Virus record (IMG/VR): IMGVR_UViG_3300045049_000090
Span: 1 to 37,905 of that record
Length of the DNA: 37,905 nucleotides
Reading direction: 5' to 3' (one strand)
Source of the DNA: a virus
The position numbers and the translations under genes are program-made. Below the pieces are notes generated by a model. That model ran no database searches. It had not been told where the DNA came from and worked only from the letters and a program-made list of their open reading frames with translations. Below are positions 30,931-37,697 of the stretch, one piece after another. Numbering within the stretch: the stretch's first letter is position 1; each line of letters starts with the position of its first letter.

Positions 30931-33117
30931 CTATTGTTGCTGCTGAGATTGCTGTTGTTGTGGTTGCTGCGCAGGCGTCAAAACGTCCTGAATTCCTGCG
31001 GCATACATATTTGCCGGGTCGACTGGATCTTCCGTTACCCCAGCGCCAGGCTCTGCGGCACGTAGTGTTTCGGCCACAAGCTTGCGCACGATCGGTTCGA
31101 GTGCCTCATCCCCCATTCGCGGCATGAGTTTCGCAAGGCGGTCGGTTTCCGCCTTGAAGGCATCCAGAATCGTCTTGTTGTCGTTCTCCATCCGCAGGGC
31201 GAGATGGTTGAGCGCGTCCATATCGATGCGCTTCTGCTCGAGCTCGTGCTGAATGGCTTTGTCTTGAAGTGCATGCCCCAATTGCTCGATGATCTGCTGA
31301 GCCTGCTGGAGCTGCTGTTGAAGCTGCATGACTTGCGGAGAAGGACCGTCACCCAAAATCCCCGGTGACGTAGCCTGAATCCAGTTACGCATGCGTTCTT
31401 GGAGCTTGTCGGCCGCAGGAAAGTCAGCCATCAGCATGTACAGATCGCCAATGACATTCGAGAGTTGGGGCTGAGCCGCGAGAAGCTGCGTCATGGCATC
31501 AAATGCCTGCTCCCGACGCGTCTCGAAGTTAGGCCCAACCTTCGCGACCACGTCATAGGTACCAACCTTTGGATTGAAGATGGCCGCAACCTTCGCGTCT
31601 GGGCCATCCTCTACCTTCTGGAGCGATTGACGGGCCTGCGGATCGATCTGAATCTGCTGTTCATCGCCAGATTCACCCATGATCCGGATTACACGACGCG
31701 TGTCATAGACCTTCGGGATCAGGTCAATGAGCTGCTTGCCTGTGAATCGAATCGCCTTTGCCAGGTTGTCTTGGAAGTGGAACGTGACGCGCTCGCCCTG
31801 CTTCTGGCGTTGCTCAATGGCTACGCCGGCAATCTCATTGCCCTGCGCGCTAAAGGTTGCCTCATATTGGCCCGTCGCCATCATCATGGCGTGCTCGGCA
31901 GCCTGCATTCCCTCCATGTAGACCGGCGCACTGGTTGGAGGCGCTTGGCGCTCGGGCTTTGGTACCGGATTGCCTTTTTCGTCGGCCGAGTTGTATGGCA
32001 GATAGGCGTGATTCTGCGTGTTCGCAGCGGCCCAATAGTTCTCGAGCCCCTCGATTGCCTCCACAGGAGCGATATACGGCGACTTGCTCTGAAGCGCACC
32101 GTATTCGAGAGCGGCAGACGCGTTGTAGTTGTAGGCGCGCTGAGGGTCTTTCAGGTAGCGCACTAGACCCTTGCGGTCCAAGCGCCCCTCCATCACCACT
32201 TCTTCACCAGGAACCCGGATGATCGGGATATATGCGCCGATCCACTCCGAGCGCTCTGCAATCTCGTCGCCAACGATCAGATACCATTTGACCGTCCATT
32301 TCGAGACGCGGCGGCGTTGCGCATTTCCCTCGTTAAGCGCCTGTTCCAGCAATCCTCGAGCCTCGGGAGGAAGCGACGACTCGCGAACCATGCTCGTAGA
32401 ACCGTCCTCACGCTCTACCGCATACAGCCATTCTTTCGATTCTTCGCGCTCGTAGTACTCGGCCACCCGAACAGTTTGCTGGCTGTTCCAACCATCCGGG
32501 CTATCACTGATCGCCTGTTTCTTGATGATGGTGTCGTATTTCCGCTCAGCGTCATCCCGCGGCATATCGTTGAACACGAAGCCGAAGCGGGCATCTGAAC
32601 CGTCCTGCGTCTTGATGTGCGGGTCAAGATAGACTGAGAGAGGATCCGGCACTTGGCGGATGTAGATCTCTTGGTCGAACCCATCGGCATCCGTATAGTC
32701 CGTGACGATGCGCCAATAGCCGATCCCACCTGCAACCTGGAATTCGGTCGCCCGATCATAGGCTGTTTGCGCGTCCGAGATGTACTCGATGCGCCGGATG
32801 ATCTGCTCAAGAATCTGAGCCGAATCGTAGGTAGACTCGTCGCCCGTCGGGCTGACCGAAACCTGCGGCTTGTTCTCTTTGGACTGGTTGACGACATGCA
32901 GCCAATGGGTGTGCGTCTTGTTGATAGTCACCATCGGCTGCCCGGCAATCTGCCGAGTCGCGCGCACCTTCGCGTCCCACTGCTCCTGATTGTCGGAGTC
33001 AGCGAAATTGAACTTGATGTCGTCCTTGAAGCGCTGCCGAAAGGTGGATTCCCACTCTTGGCATTCCTTAAAACGCTTGTGAGCGCGCGCGATTATGTCT
33101 TTCTTGCGTTCAGCCCT
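30931..33117 (-). CDS. Portal protein, P22 gp1-like (AGG start)
   Basis: 728 residues from the AGG at 33117, with GGAG 10 nt upstream; the start (M)AERKKDIIARAHKRFKECQ fits the family. The only upstream alternative is a TTG at 33156 inside the previous gene. P22 portal marks: DDIKFNFADSDNQEQWD, QPMVTINKTHTHWLHVVNQ, GIGYWRIVTDYTDADGFDQE, VPDPLSVYLDPHIKTQDGSD and EIAGVAIEQRQKQGERVTFH; Gln-rich C-terminal barrel end. The dodecameric ring for DNA entry. Overlaps the previous gene by 8 nt. Confidence 0.9.
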   Translation of the reverse strand, partial: RAERKKDIIARAHKRFKECQEWESTFRQRFKDDIKFNFADSDNQEQWDAKVRATRQIAGQPMVTINKTHTHWLHVVNQSKENKPQVSVSPTGDESTYDSAQILEQIIRRIEYISDAQTAYDRATEFQVAGGIGYWRIVTDYTDADGFDQEIYIRQVPDPLSVYLDPHIKTQDGSDARFGFVFNDMPRDDAERKYDTIIKKQAISDSPDGWNSQQTVRVAEYYEREESKEWLYAVEREDGSTSMVRESSLPPEARGLLEQALNEGNAQRRRVSKWTVKWYLIVGDEIAERSEWIGAYIPIIRVPGEEVVMEGRLDRKGLVRYLKDPQRAYNYNASAALEYGALQSKSPYIAPVEAIEGLENYWAAANTQNHAYLPYNSADEKGNPVPKPERQAPPTSAPVYMEGMQAAEHAMMMATGQYEATFSAQGNEIAGVAIEQRQKQGERVTFHFQDNLAKAIRFTGKQLIDLIPKVYDTRRVIRIMGESGDEQQIQIDPQARQSLQKVEDGPDAKVAAIFNPKVGTYDVVAKVGPNFETRREQAFDAMTQLLAAQPQLSNVIGDLYMLMADFPAADKLQERMRNWIQATSPGILGDGPSPQVMQLQQQLQQAQQIIEQLGHALQDKAIQHELEQKRIDMDALNHLALRMENDNKTILDAFKAETDRLAKLMPRMGDEALEPIVRKLVAETLRAAEPGAGVTEDPVDPANMYAAGIQDVLTPAQQPQQQQSQQQQ

Positions 33118-33337
33118 GAGTGCAATTCTCCATAAGGCGCTGTTTGAGCAGTTCAATCATTCCTACCGCTTCAATACAATTCGGCAGCCAAGACCATTCG
33201 TTCATCACTATGCCGTCTTTTCGGAGGATAGATACTGCGATGCACGTAATCTCGCCCTCCATCGCCATTTGCTCGATATTCTGAGCTAACGTAAGAACAC
33301 TTTCATGCGAACTCGCATTAATCGGCATCAGTTTCAT
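33110..33337 (-). CDS. 75-residue hypothetical protein between terminase and portal
   Basis: ATG at 33337 overlapping the terminase stop as ATGA. SWLPNCIEAVGMIELLKQRL near the C-terminus resembles small conserved proteins found next to phage terminases. Otherwise featureless; function unknown. Confidence 0.6.
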   Translation of the reverse strand: MKLMPINASSHESVLTLAQNIEQMAMEGEITCIAVSILRKDGIVMNEWSWLPNCIEAVGMIELLKQRLMENCTQG

Positions 33338-34728
33338 GATCCCATCCAGCTACCCGGAGTATATCCGCTAATTACATGCTGCGGACGCGGCGTCGTTTGG
33401 TATTCCTTCTTTTTGGCTCGATCACGGACGATGCCGGGGAAAATCTCAGTGAGCGCCCAAATCAGCGCGTCAGCGCGGTTGGGGGAGCCTTCGCCGAGAT
33501 AGCCGACTGTCGAGAACGACGTAAGCTCATCCTCGAGCTCTCGATACTGACCCACATGCCTCACTTTCCCTTGCTCGTAGAGCGACGAGAACGGCTCAGC
33601 CCGCACAGCCTTACCGCGGGAAGCCGTGACCATCTTGAACGGCGTCCGAGCGCGAGCCGTCTGGATCACATGCTGAACCATTGCGCCACCGAAGTTCCCT
33701 TCACCCACCACTAGGTCAGCCGCATGCCGGTCGTATGCCGAGGCCGCAACCGACCCCCAAGTAGCAGGACCGGCCTTCACCGTACAGTCTTCCAGTAGAT
33801 AAGCCACGCCATTCGTGCCAAGCCCAACCACCGCAATGCCAATTTCATCATTGTCCGCATTGTCCACATCGCCAGAGCCAGAGGGATCAACAGCCACAAC
33901 AACACGCACCATGTCAGGAAGAGGCTCATCATCGTGATGGCGCCAGCGTTCGATCGTCTCTTCGGCAAAGAGTTGGTTTGGCGTCGCATCGCTGAATTCT
34001 CCCTTGAGAAAGCGCTTCTGGAGGCGCGCAGACATGCCCTCCAGCGTCTTCAGGTAGCTTTCGCTCAGGTTCTGAGCGTTGTCGTGCGGGTTGATCTGGA
34101 AGCTGTCGTAATCGGCAGGATTCGACAGGGGCTCGCCCGTTTCGGGGTCGACCTTCTGCACAAAGCGCTTGTATGTCCAGTGAGCCTTGCTTGGCGGATT
34201 GCAGTCGTAGTACGCCCGCATTTTCAGCGGCTCAGGCTTTCTTCCCTCGATGTGCGTGTAGACGAGCTGCGCCAGACGCGTAATAGCTATGTCGACAGAT
34301 CCCATGGGAATCTGGCTGCATTCGTTGAAGTAGAGGGTCGCGAACTCCTTCCCGAGCACCTTCTCCACGCGCTCTTTGTCGTCCAAGCCAGAAAACCAGA
34401 TCTCGCTATCGATTGCGTTGCCGTTCTCGTCTCGTACTCCCGTATGAATCACCGCATACCCATCGCCTTTGTGCATTGTGTAGCGGATGTTGGGGAAGGC
34501 GATGCGCATCACCTTGGGGAAGGTGTCCAGCACGATCGATTCGTGCACATGAAGCGCGCGGAAGCGAAAGATGCCATGGCGGCTTCCAGGAGCCTTGATG
34601 GCCCGCATCACGATGTTGCGGACATGCAGAAAGGTCTTGCCACTCCGCGAACCGCCGAACAGCATCAGATGCGTCGCCAATCCAGCGAGCATCACTTGCG
34701 CTTGTTCTTGACGGGGAGTTAGCTGCCT
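33334..34728 (-). CDS. Terminase large subunit (AGG start)
   Basis: 464 residues from the AGG at 34728, whose A is the last base of the previous TAA; GGAG lies about 10 nt upstream. Gives (M)QLTPRQEQAQVMLAGLATHL, the normal terminase start. Walker A is GGSRSGKT; a Walker-B-like strand is ATLYFNEC. The nuclease domain has VVAVDPSGSGD and a late NRADALIWALTE. The ATPase-nuclease motor packages DNA, probably by headful as in P22. No ATG occurs before codon 13. Confidence 0.92.
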   Translation of the reverse strand, partial: RQLTPRQEQAQVMLAGLATHLMLFGGSRSGKTFLHVRNIVMRAIKAPGSRHGIFRFRALHVHESIVLDTFPKVMRIAFPNIRYTMHKGDGYAVIHTGVRDENGNAIDSEIWFSGLDDKERVEKVLGKEFATLYFNECSQIPMGSVDIAITRLAQLVYTHIEGRKPEPLKMRAYYDCNPPSKAHWTYKRFVQKVDPETGEPLSNPADYDSFQINPHDNAQNLSESYLKTLEGMSARLQKRFLKGEFSDATPNQLFAEETIERWRHHDDEPLPDMVRVVVAVDPSGSGDVDNADNDEIGIAVVGLGTNGVAYLLEDCTVKAGPATWGSVAASAYDRHAADLVVGEGNFGGAMVQHVIQTARARTPFKMVTASRGKAVRAEPFSSLYEQGKVRHVGQYRELEDELTSFSTVGYLGEGSPNRADALIWALTEIFPGIVRDRAKKKEYQTTPRPQHVISGYTPGSWMGS

Positions 34729-34931
34729 TAGAAACGCTCTCCGTGAGCAATGAGCCAACCAACCGAGACCGTTACCTCATAAGGGCCACTATTAGCCAAT
34801 TGAACGACGGCGCCCGGCGCCTTCCAGTGCGCCCCTTCGAAACTAAATACCCATGCATCTTCGGAGATGAGATAGGCCAACTTGGCCTTTTCCCCTTCGA
34901 TGGCTTTTACGAAATTGGGATGAGGAATCAT
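34728..34931 (-). CDS. 67-residue hypothetical protein
   Basis: The ATG at 34931 overlaps the previous stop as ATGA. An AGG two codons upstream (34937) is in frame but has no clear Shine-Dalgarno sequence. Beta-rich (AKLAYLISEDAWVFSFEGAH). Its stop shares a base with the terminase AGG. No family recognised. Confidence 0.55.
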   Translation of the reverse strand: MIPHPNFVKAIEGEKAKLAYLISEDAWVFSFEGAHWKAPGAVVQLANSGPYEVTVSVGWLIAHGERF

Positions 34932-35191
34932 AACCCTTCGTCCAGATTGCTAGCCACTACCTTCACGGTACCGACGATCTCATGCTCGGCCTTGATCTCC
35001 TTCGGCAAGACCTTCGGGTAGATCTGCGACCAGAAGATGCGCTCGTTCACCGGATCTGACTTCGCCCATTCGAGCATCCCTTCAGCACCACCAAGACCAA
35101 TAGCCACCTGTTCGATGGCTTCCTTTACGTTCGCTGTCGTCTTGTTGGGCGTCCCCTTTTGGCGGCCGCCCGTCTTTACGCCCTTTGCCAT
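34928..35191 (-). CDS. Putative small terminase-like DNA-binding protein
   Basis: 87 residues, ATG at 35191 with only a weak Shine-Dalgarno. The basic, AT-hook-like start KTGGRQKGTPNKTTANVKEA is followed by a helical domain, LGGAEGMLEWAKSDPVNERI and FWSQIYPKVLPKEI. This pattern occurs in small proteins immediately upstream of phage terminases, some annotated as small subunits. Biochemical role unproven. Confidence 0.5.
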   Translation of the reverse strand: MAKGVKTGGRQKGTPNKTTANVKEAIEQVAIGLGGAEGMLEWAKSDPVNERIFWSQIYPKVLPKEIKAEHEIVGTVKVVASNLDEGL

Positions 35192-35237
35192 AGTCTAAAT
35201 CTATCTATTTCAGATCTCCGATTTGTGATTTGAACTG

Positions 35238-35504
35238 CTATTCAGCATGACGGAGCGTCACATCGCTTTGATTACGGAAGAACGATGCAGCATCGACCCA
35301 TCGCCCATCTGGGCGTCGAAGCAGGCAACCAGTTCCAAAACTCATCGTTGTTTGGTTACCGGAGATTTCCTGGTATCGAGCACATGCGCTCTTGTTGACA
35401 AAATAGTCAGCAGCAGTAACGCCGGCAACAATAAAGAGGACCGCGAAGATAGCCACGACCATCAAGGCGCAGACAACTCCAAATAGTTCTAAAAAATCTC
35501 GCAT
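35238..35504 (-). CDS. 88-residue single-span membrane protein
   Basis: From the ATG at 35504, with GGAG 7 nt upstream; the longer frame lacks a start signal. One N-terminal transmembrane segment (LFGVVCALMVVAIFAVLFIV), then a periplasmic part with Cys and the motif TGCLLRRPDGRWVDAASF. Such proteins occur in several phage late regions; role unknown. Confidence 0.6.
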   Translation of the reverse strand: MRDFLELFGVVCALMVVAIFAVLFIVAGVTAADYFVNKSACARYQEISGNQTTMSFGTGCLLRRPDGRWVDAASFFRNQSDVTLRHAE

Positions 35505-35588
35505 GCGTTTTCTCCGGTTGGTGAGAGCGGCCGGCGCTGATCTCCGGCTTTCGGGTTCTAGTGCTCCCCGCAACTACTCTCTTGCGCA

Positions 35589-35685
35589 TCAGCCTGCGCA
35601 TTCGCTCTCACGGCTCCAGACTGGCCGCTGATTCCTCATTTACCTCCGTTTAACGCCGAGCCTCTCTATCGGCGCACCAGTCTGG
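35589..35685 (-). other. Stem-loop leader with a 16-codon ORF beginning ATG AGG
   Basis: A 9-bp inverted repeat CCAGACTGG/CCAGTCTGG (minus-strand sense, 35685-35677 and 35624-35616) encloses GGAGG followed by ATG AGG. The short frame (35589-35639, 16 codons plus stop) can be entered in the same frame from ATG or from AGG, the latter at the better spacing of 6 nt. Lies between the tRNA and the membrane-protein gene. Could be a leader peptide; low certainty. Confidence 0.3.
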
Positions 35686-35720
35686 ATGCGTGAAAGCGCC
35701 CGTCTTTCCGGGCTGCCATG

Positions 35721-35795
35721 TGGTTGCGGGAGGAGGAATCGAACCCTCCAACTTCGGCTTAGGGGGCCGGCGTTATACCGTTTAACTATCCCGCG
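35721..35795 (-). tRNA. Initiator-like tRNA with CCU anticodon (reads AGG)
   Basis: 75 nt including encoded CCA. Acceptor 5' CGCGGGA pairs with TCCCGCA except for C1-A72, the mismatch that marks bacterial initiator tRNA; CGCGGG and CCCGCAACCA equal the E. coli fMet tRNA ends. D-stem GTTA/TAAC; loop AACGGTA. Anticodon stem has G29-C41, G30-C40, C31-G39 and a C27-A43 mismatch; loop CCCCTAA gives anticodon CCU, with C33 instead of U33. Variable loop 5 nt; T-loop TTCGATT, T-stem with one A-C and one G-T pair. Starts 8 nt after the HNH gene. All ten AGG-start genes lie downstream in the same operon. Likely an altered initiator; a decayed tRNA-Arg is the alternative. Confidence 0.82.
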
Positions 35796-35802
35796 TCAGT
35801 GG

Positions 35803-36297
35803 CTACTTCCAAATCTTCCGATGCTTGATCTTATGAACCGTGCATTTCGTCACGCCAAATCTCGAAGCTATTTCGCGTAGGGAGCCATCCGCTAAACGAA
35901 TCTGCTCAGCTACCGCTCGTGTAAGCTTCGCATTCCAATGATGCTCACCTACTGGTGGACGACCGTTAGGATTGCCACCTCTCGCTCTTCCCATCTCACG
36001 CGTATCACGGTTATTGTCTGCCGCGCTTCCAGCATAGATATGTGCCGGGTTGATACACAAAGACACGCCGCAGCGATGACAAGCAAAAAGATCACCACTC
36101 ACTTTCGCTAGCATCCGATGGATTCGGATGTCTTTTCCGTTCTTGCGAAAGACAGCATAAGGAGGCGCGCCACGCTTTGACTGAGTAACGCGTCCCATCC
36201 ACACCCAGCATCCTGTTTCCGTGATGCGCTCGACCTTCCGTTCAAACTCTTCCGGCAAATTCATCGCTACTAACCCGAGGCGAGGGATGGTGCTCAC
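35803..36297 (-). CDS. HNH endonuclease next to the initiator-like tRNA
   Basis: 164 residues from the GTG at 36297 (GTGA overlap). HNH-type core: CWVWMGRVTQ, IRIHRMLAKVSGDLFACHRC, then VSLCINPAHIYAGSAADNNR, which carries the Cys/His and Asn residues of this nuclease group. C-terminal helix-turn-helix (REIASRFGVTKCTVHKIKHR) for DNA targeting. A free-standing homing-type nuclease; its stop is 8 nt from the tRNA, so the two may be a linked cassette. Confidence 0.85.
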   Translation of the reverse strand: MSTIPRLGLVAMNLPEEFERKVERITETGCWVWMGRVTQSKRGAPPYAVFRKNGKDIRIHRMLAKVSGDLFACHRCGVSLCINPAHIYAGSAADNNRDTREMGRARGGNPNGRPPVGEHHWNAKLTRAVAEQIRLADGSLREIASRFGVTKCTVHKIKHRKIWK

Positions 36298-36503
36298 TTC
36301 TTCTTGCGGAGAATCTTGTTCGCTTTCGCGTCAATCTTCTCTTTCGACGACTCCGACAACTTGCCCTTCTTCACCATCTGCTCCGCGCGGGCCTTTGCGT
36401 TTGCAGTATGAGATCGATCCGGCATGGGATACTTCTTCTCGCCCGGAAGCCCGAATTCCTTCTTCGGGATTTCCTTCCGGGCTTTGGTTGTGAGCTTGCT
36501 CAT
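36294..36503 (-). CDS. Lys-rich small protein (DUF6582-like)
   Basis: 69 residues, ATG in an ATGA overlap. KEFGLPGEKKYPMPDRSHTA followed by NAKARAEQMVKKGKLSES is a pattern conserved in small phage proteins encoded near packaging genes; C-terminal KANKILRKKK. Strongly basic, so nucleic-acid binding is possible. Function unknown. Confidence 0.65.
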   Translation of the reverse strand: MSKLTTKARKEIPKKEFGLPGEKKYPMPDRSHTANAKARAEQMVKKGKLSESSKEKIDAKANKILRKKK

Positions 36504-36676
36504 TTGCTCACGCCCTTCCCGCCGATCATCGGGACGCCGTTCACGCGCACCGGCCCAGGCTTCGGGCCACTCGGCGGCTTGCCGCCATGGAACGTCCCTG
36601 CCTTTGCCGTGCGAGCTTCTTCAGCGCAGCGCGTTGCTTCTTTCATGTTCGAACCATCTTTCAGACCACCAGCCAT
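36500..36676 (-). CDS. 58-residue Gly/Lys/Pro-rich protein
   Basis: ATG at 36676, with TAGGAG 6 nt upstream, the first gene after the putative late promoter. Begins MAGGLKDGSNMKEATRCAEE and then Gly/Pro-rich (GGKPPSGPKPGPVRVNGVPM). Overlaps the next gene as ATGA. No domain recognised. Confidence 0.6.
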   Translation of the reverse strand: MAGGLKDGSNMKEATRCAEEARTAKAGTFHGGKPPSGPKPGPVRVNGVPMIGGKGVSK

Positions 36677-36692
36677 GACTATCTCCTAGAGG

Positions 36693-36753
36693 AAATCCGC
36701 CGGTTGGCGGTTACTCCGGATATTTTATAGAGGATCACTAATTTTATGGCGAA
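36693..36753 (-). promoter_or_regulatory. Candidate late promoter with downstream hairpin (PR'/tR'-like)
   Basis: -35 TTCGCC (36753-36748), 18-bp spacer, -10 TATAAA (36729-36724). About 10 nt past the expected start a hairpin CCGCC-AACC-GGCGG (36710-36697) is followed by ATTT. A late promoter followed by an early terminator is the lambda PR'-tR' plan controlled by Q. The -35 match is weak. Confidence 0.45.
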
Positions 36754-36774
36754 CTCGCTTGCCATGAAGAACGT

Positions 36775-37254
36775 TTATGCAACCTCTATTTCATCTTCAA
36801 CTTCCATTGGTTGAATGTGCAGGTTGCCTCGAAATTCGGTGGGACAGATGATCGGGGGCGGACCAAAGAGCGCAATGTCCTGCGGATGCCGGAAGGCCGG
36901 CCGCTGAAGCTCTTTTATGACCTTCTTCTTGGTCGCCTCGGCCTCTTTCTCTATCTTCCGAGCTTTCATACGTTGCCTTGATCGACGACTTAGGATGATT
37001 TTCGGTGTCTTGGGCGGCTTCGGAACATCCCGCCCATAGCCATACGAAAAATAGGCAATCATGTGATAGGCATCTACGGGACGCCATTCTGAGATGTGGA
37101 GCTTCGGCCGATCCAACTCACGCATTTCTTTGATGGCTGTTCTAACTCTCTGGTATGAAATACCGATCTCCGTTTCAAGCTCACGCATCGACTTAGGTGA
37201 TGACTTCTGTAAGACCGCGAGAATAAGATCGCGGGCGTAGCGTTTGTCGCTCAT
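36775..37254 (-). CDS. Winged-helix-like regulator in the Q position
   Basis: 159 residues, ATG with GGAGG 4 nt upstream. N-terminal segment ILAVLQKSSPKSMRELETEI followed by GISYQRVRTAIKEMRELDRP is a winged-helix-like DNA-binding unit; a basic helical middle follows (SRRSRQRMKARKIEKEAEAT). It precedes the likely late promoter, so a late-gene activator or antiterminator role is plausible; no Q homology was recognised. Confidence 0.6.
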   Translation of the reverse strand: MSDKRYARDLILAVLQKSSPKSMRELETEIGISYQRVRTAIKEMRELDRPKLHISEWRPVDAYHMIAYFSYGYGRDVPKPPKTPKIILSRRSRQRMKARKIEKEAEATKKKVIKELQRPAFRHPQDIALFGPPPIICPTEFRGNLHIQPMEVEDEIEVA

Positions 37255-37284
37255 GCTGCCTCCCTCTTCATCCGCCAGACCGAA

Positions 37285-37653
37285 TCAGAACCCTTCACCG
37301 TCGTGAAGGCGCTGCTTCAGCAGATAACCTTCCAGAAGCCAGATCTTGTTCTTGGCGTTGTCTCGAGCGATCTTGCGGCCGATCTCGGCGTCGAAGTTCT
37401 CGGGCGACGCGCAGGCACTTTCGCCGGTTACGGTGAAGCCGTTGCGCAGCACGAGCACGCAGAAAGTAAGCAGCGAGAGGGCTTCGAATTGCGGACAAGC
37501 CTGAGTGGCATCGGCCGCCGTGAAGAAGTACTCGCCGGCGATCGTTGCCTCGATGTCCGCCGGCGTGACGCGCGGCGCCGTCTTGCCCTTCCGCTGAATC
37601 ATGTCTTCAAGTTGCTCGTCGTCGCTGCGATTCGTGTTGGTTGCCATATTCAT
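37285..37653 (-). CDS. N4 gp49 / Sf6 gp66 family protein
   Basis: 122 residues from the ATG at 37653, with AAGGAG about 7 nt upstream; the longer frame is not needed. Matches the family pattern: CPQFEALSLLTFCVLVLRNG, FTVTGESACASPENFDAEIG, and IWLLEGYLLKQRL at the C-terminus. Function unknown in N4, Sf6 and relatives. Lies in the minus-strand early-late transition operon. Confidence 0.85.
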   Translation of the reverse strand: MNMATNTNRSDDEQLEDMIQRKGKTAPRVTPADIEATIAGEYFFTAADATQACPQFEALSLLTFCVLVLRNGFTVTGESACASPENFDAEIGRKIARDNAKNKIWLLEGYLLKQRLHDGEGF

Positions 37654-37697
37654 CTCACATCTCCTTTTTGATGCGCCGAACTTCGGCGCGTTTCCAG

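Noticed and set aside
33934-34722. 262-residue plus-strand frame opposite terminase
   Set aside because: Shadow of the terminase gene, with no start signal or domain.
35721-35795. Ordinary elongator tRNA-Arg(CCU) supplying rare AGG codons
   Set aside because: The C1-A72 mismatch and fMet-like acceptor ends argue for an initiator; position upstream of ten AGG starts fits better. Not fully excluded.
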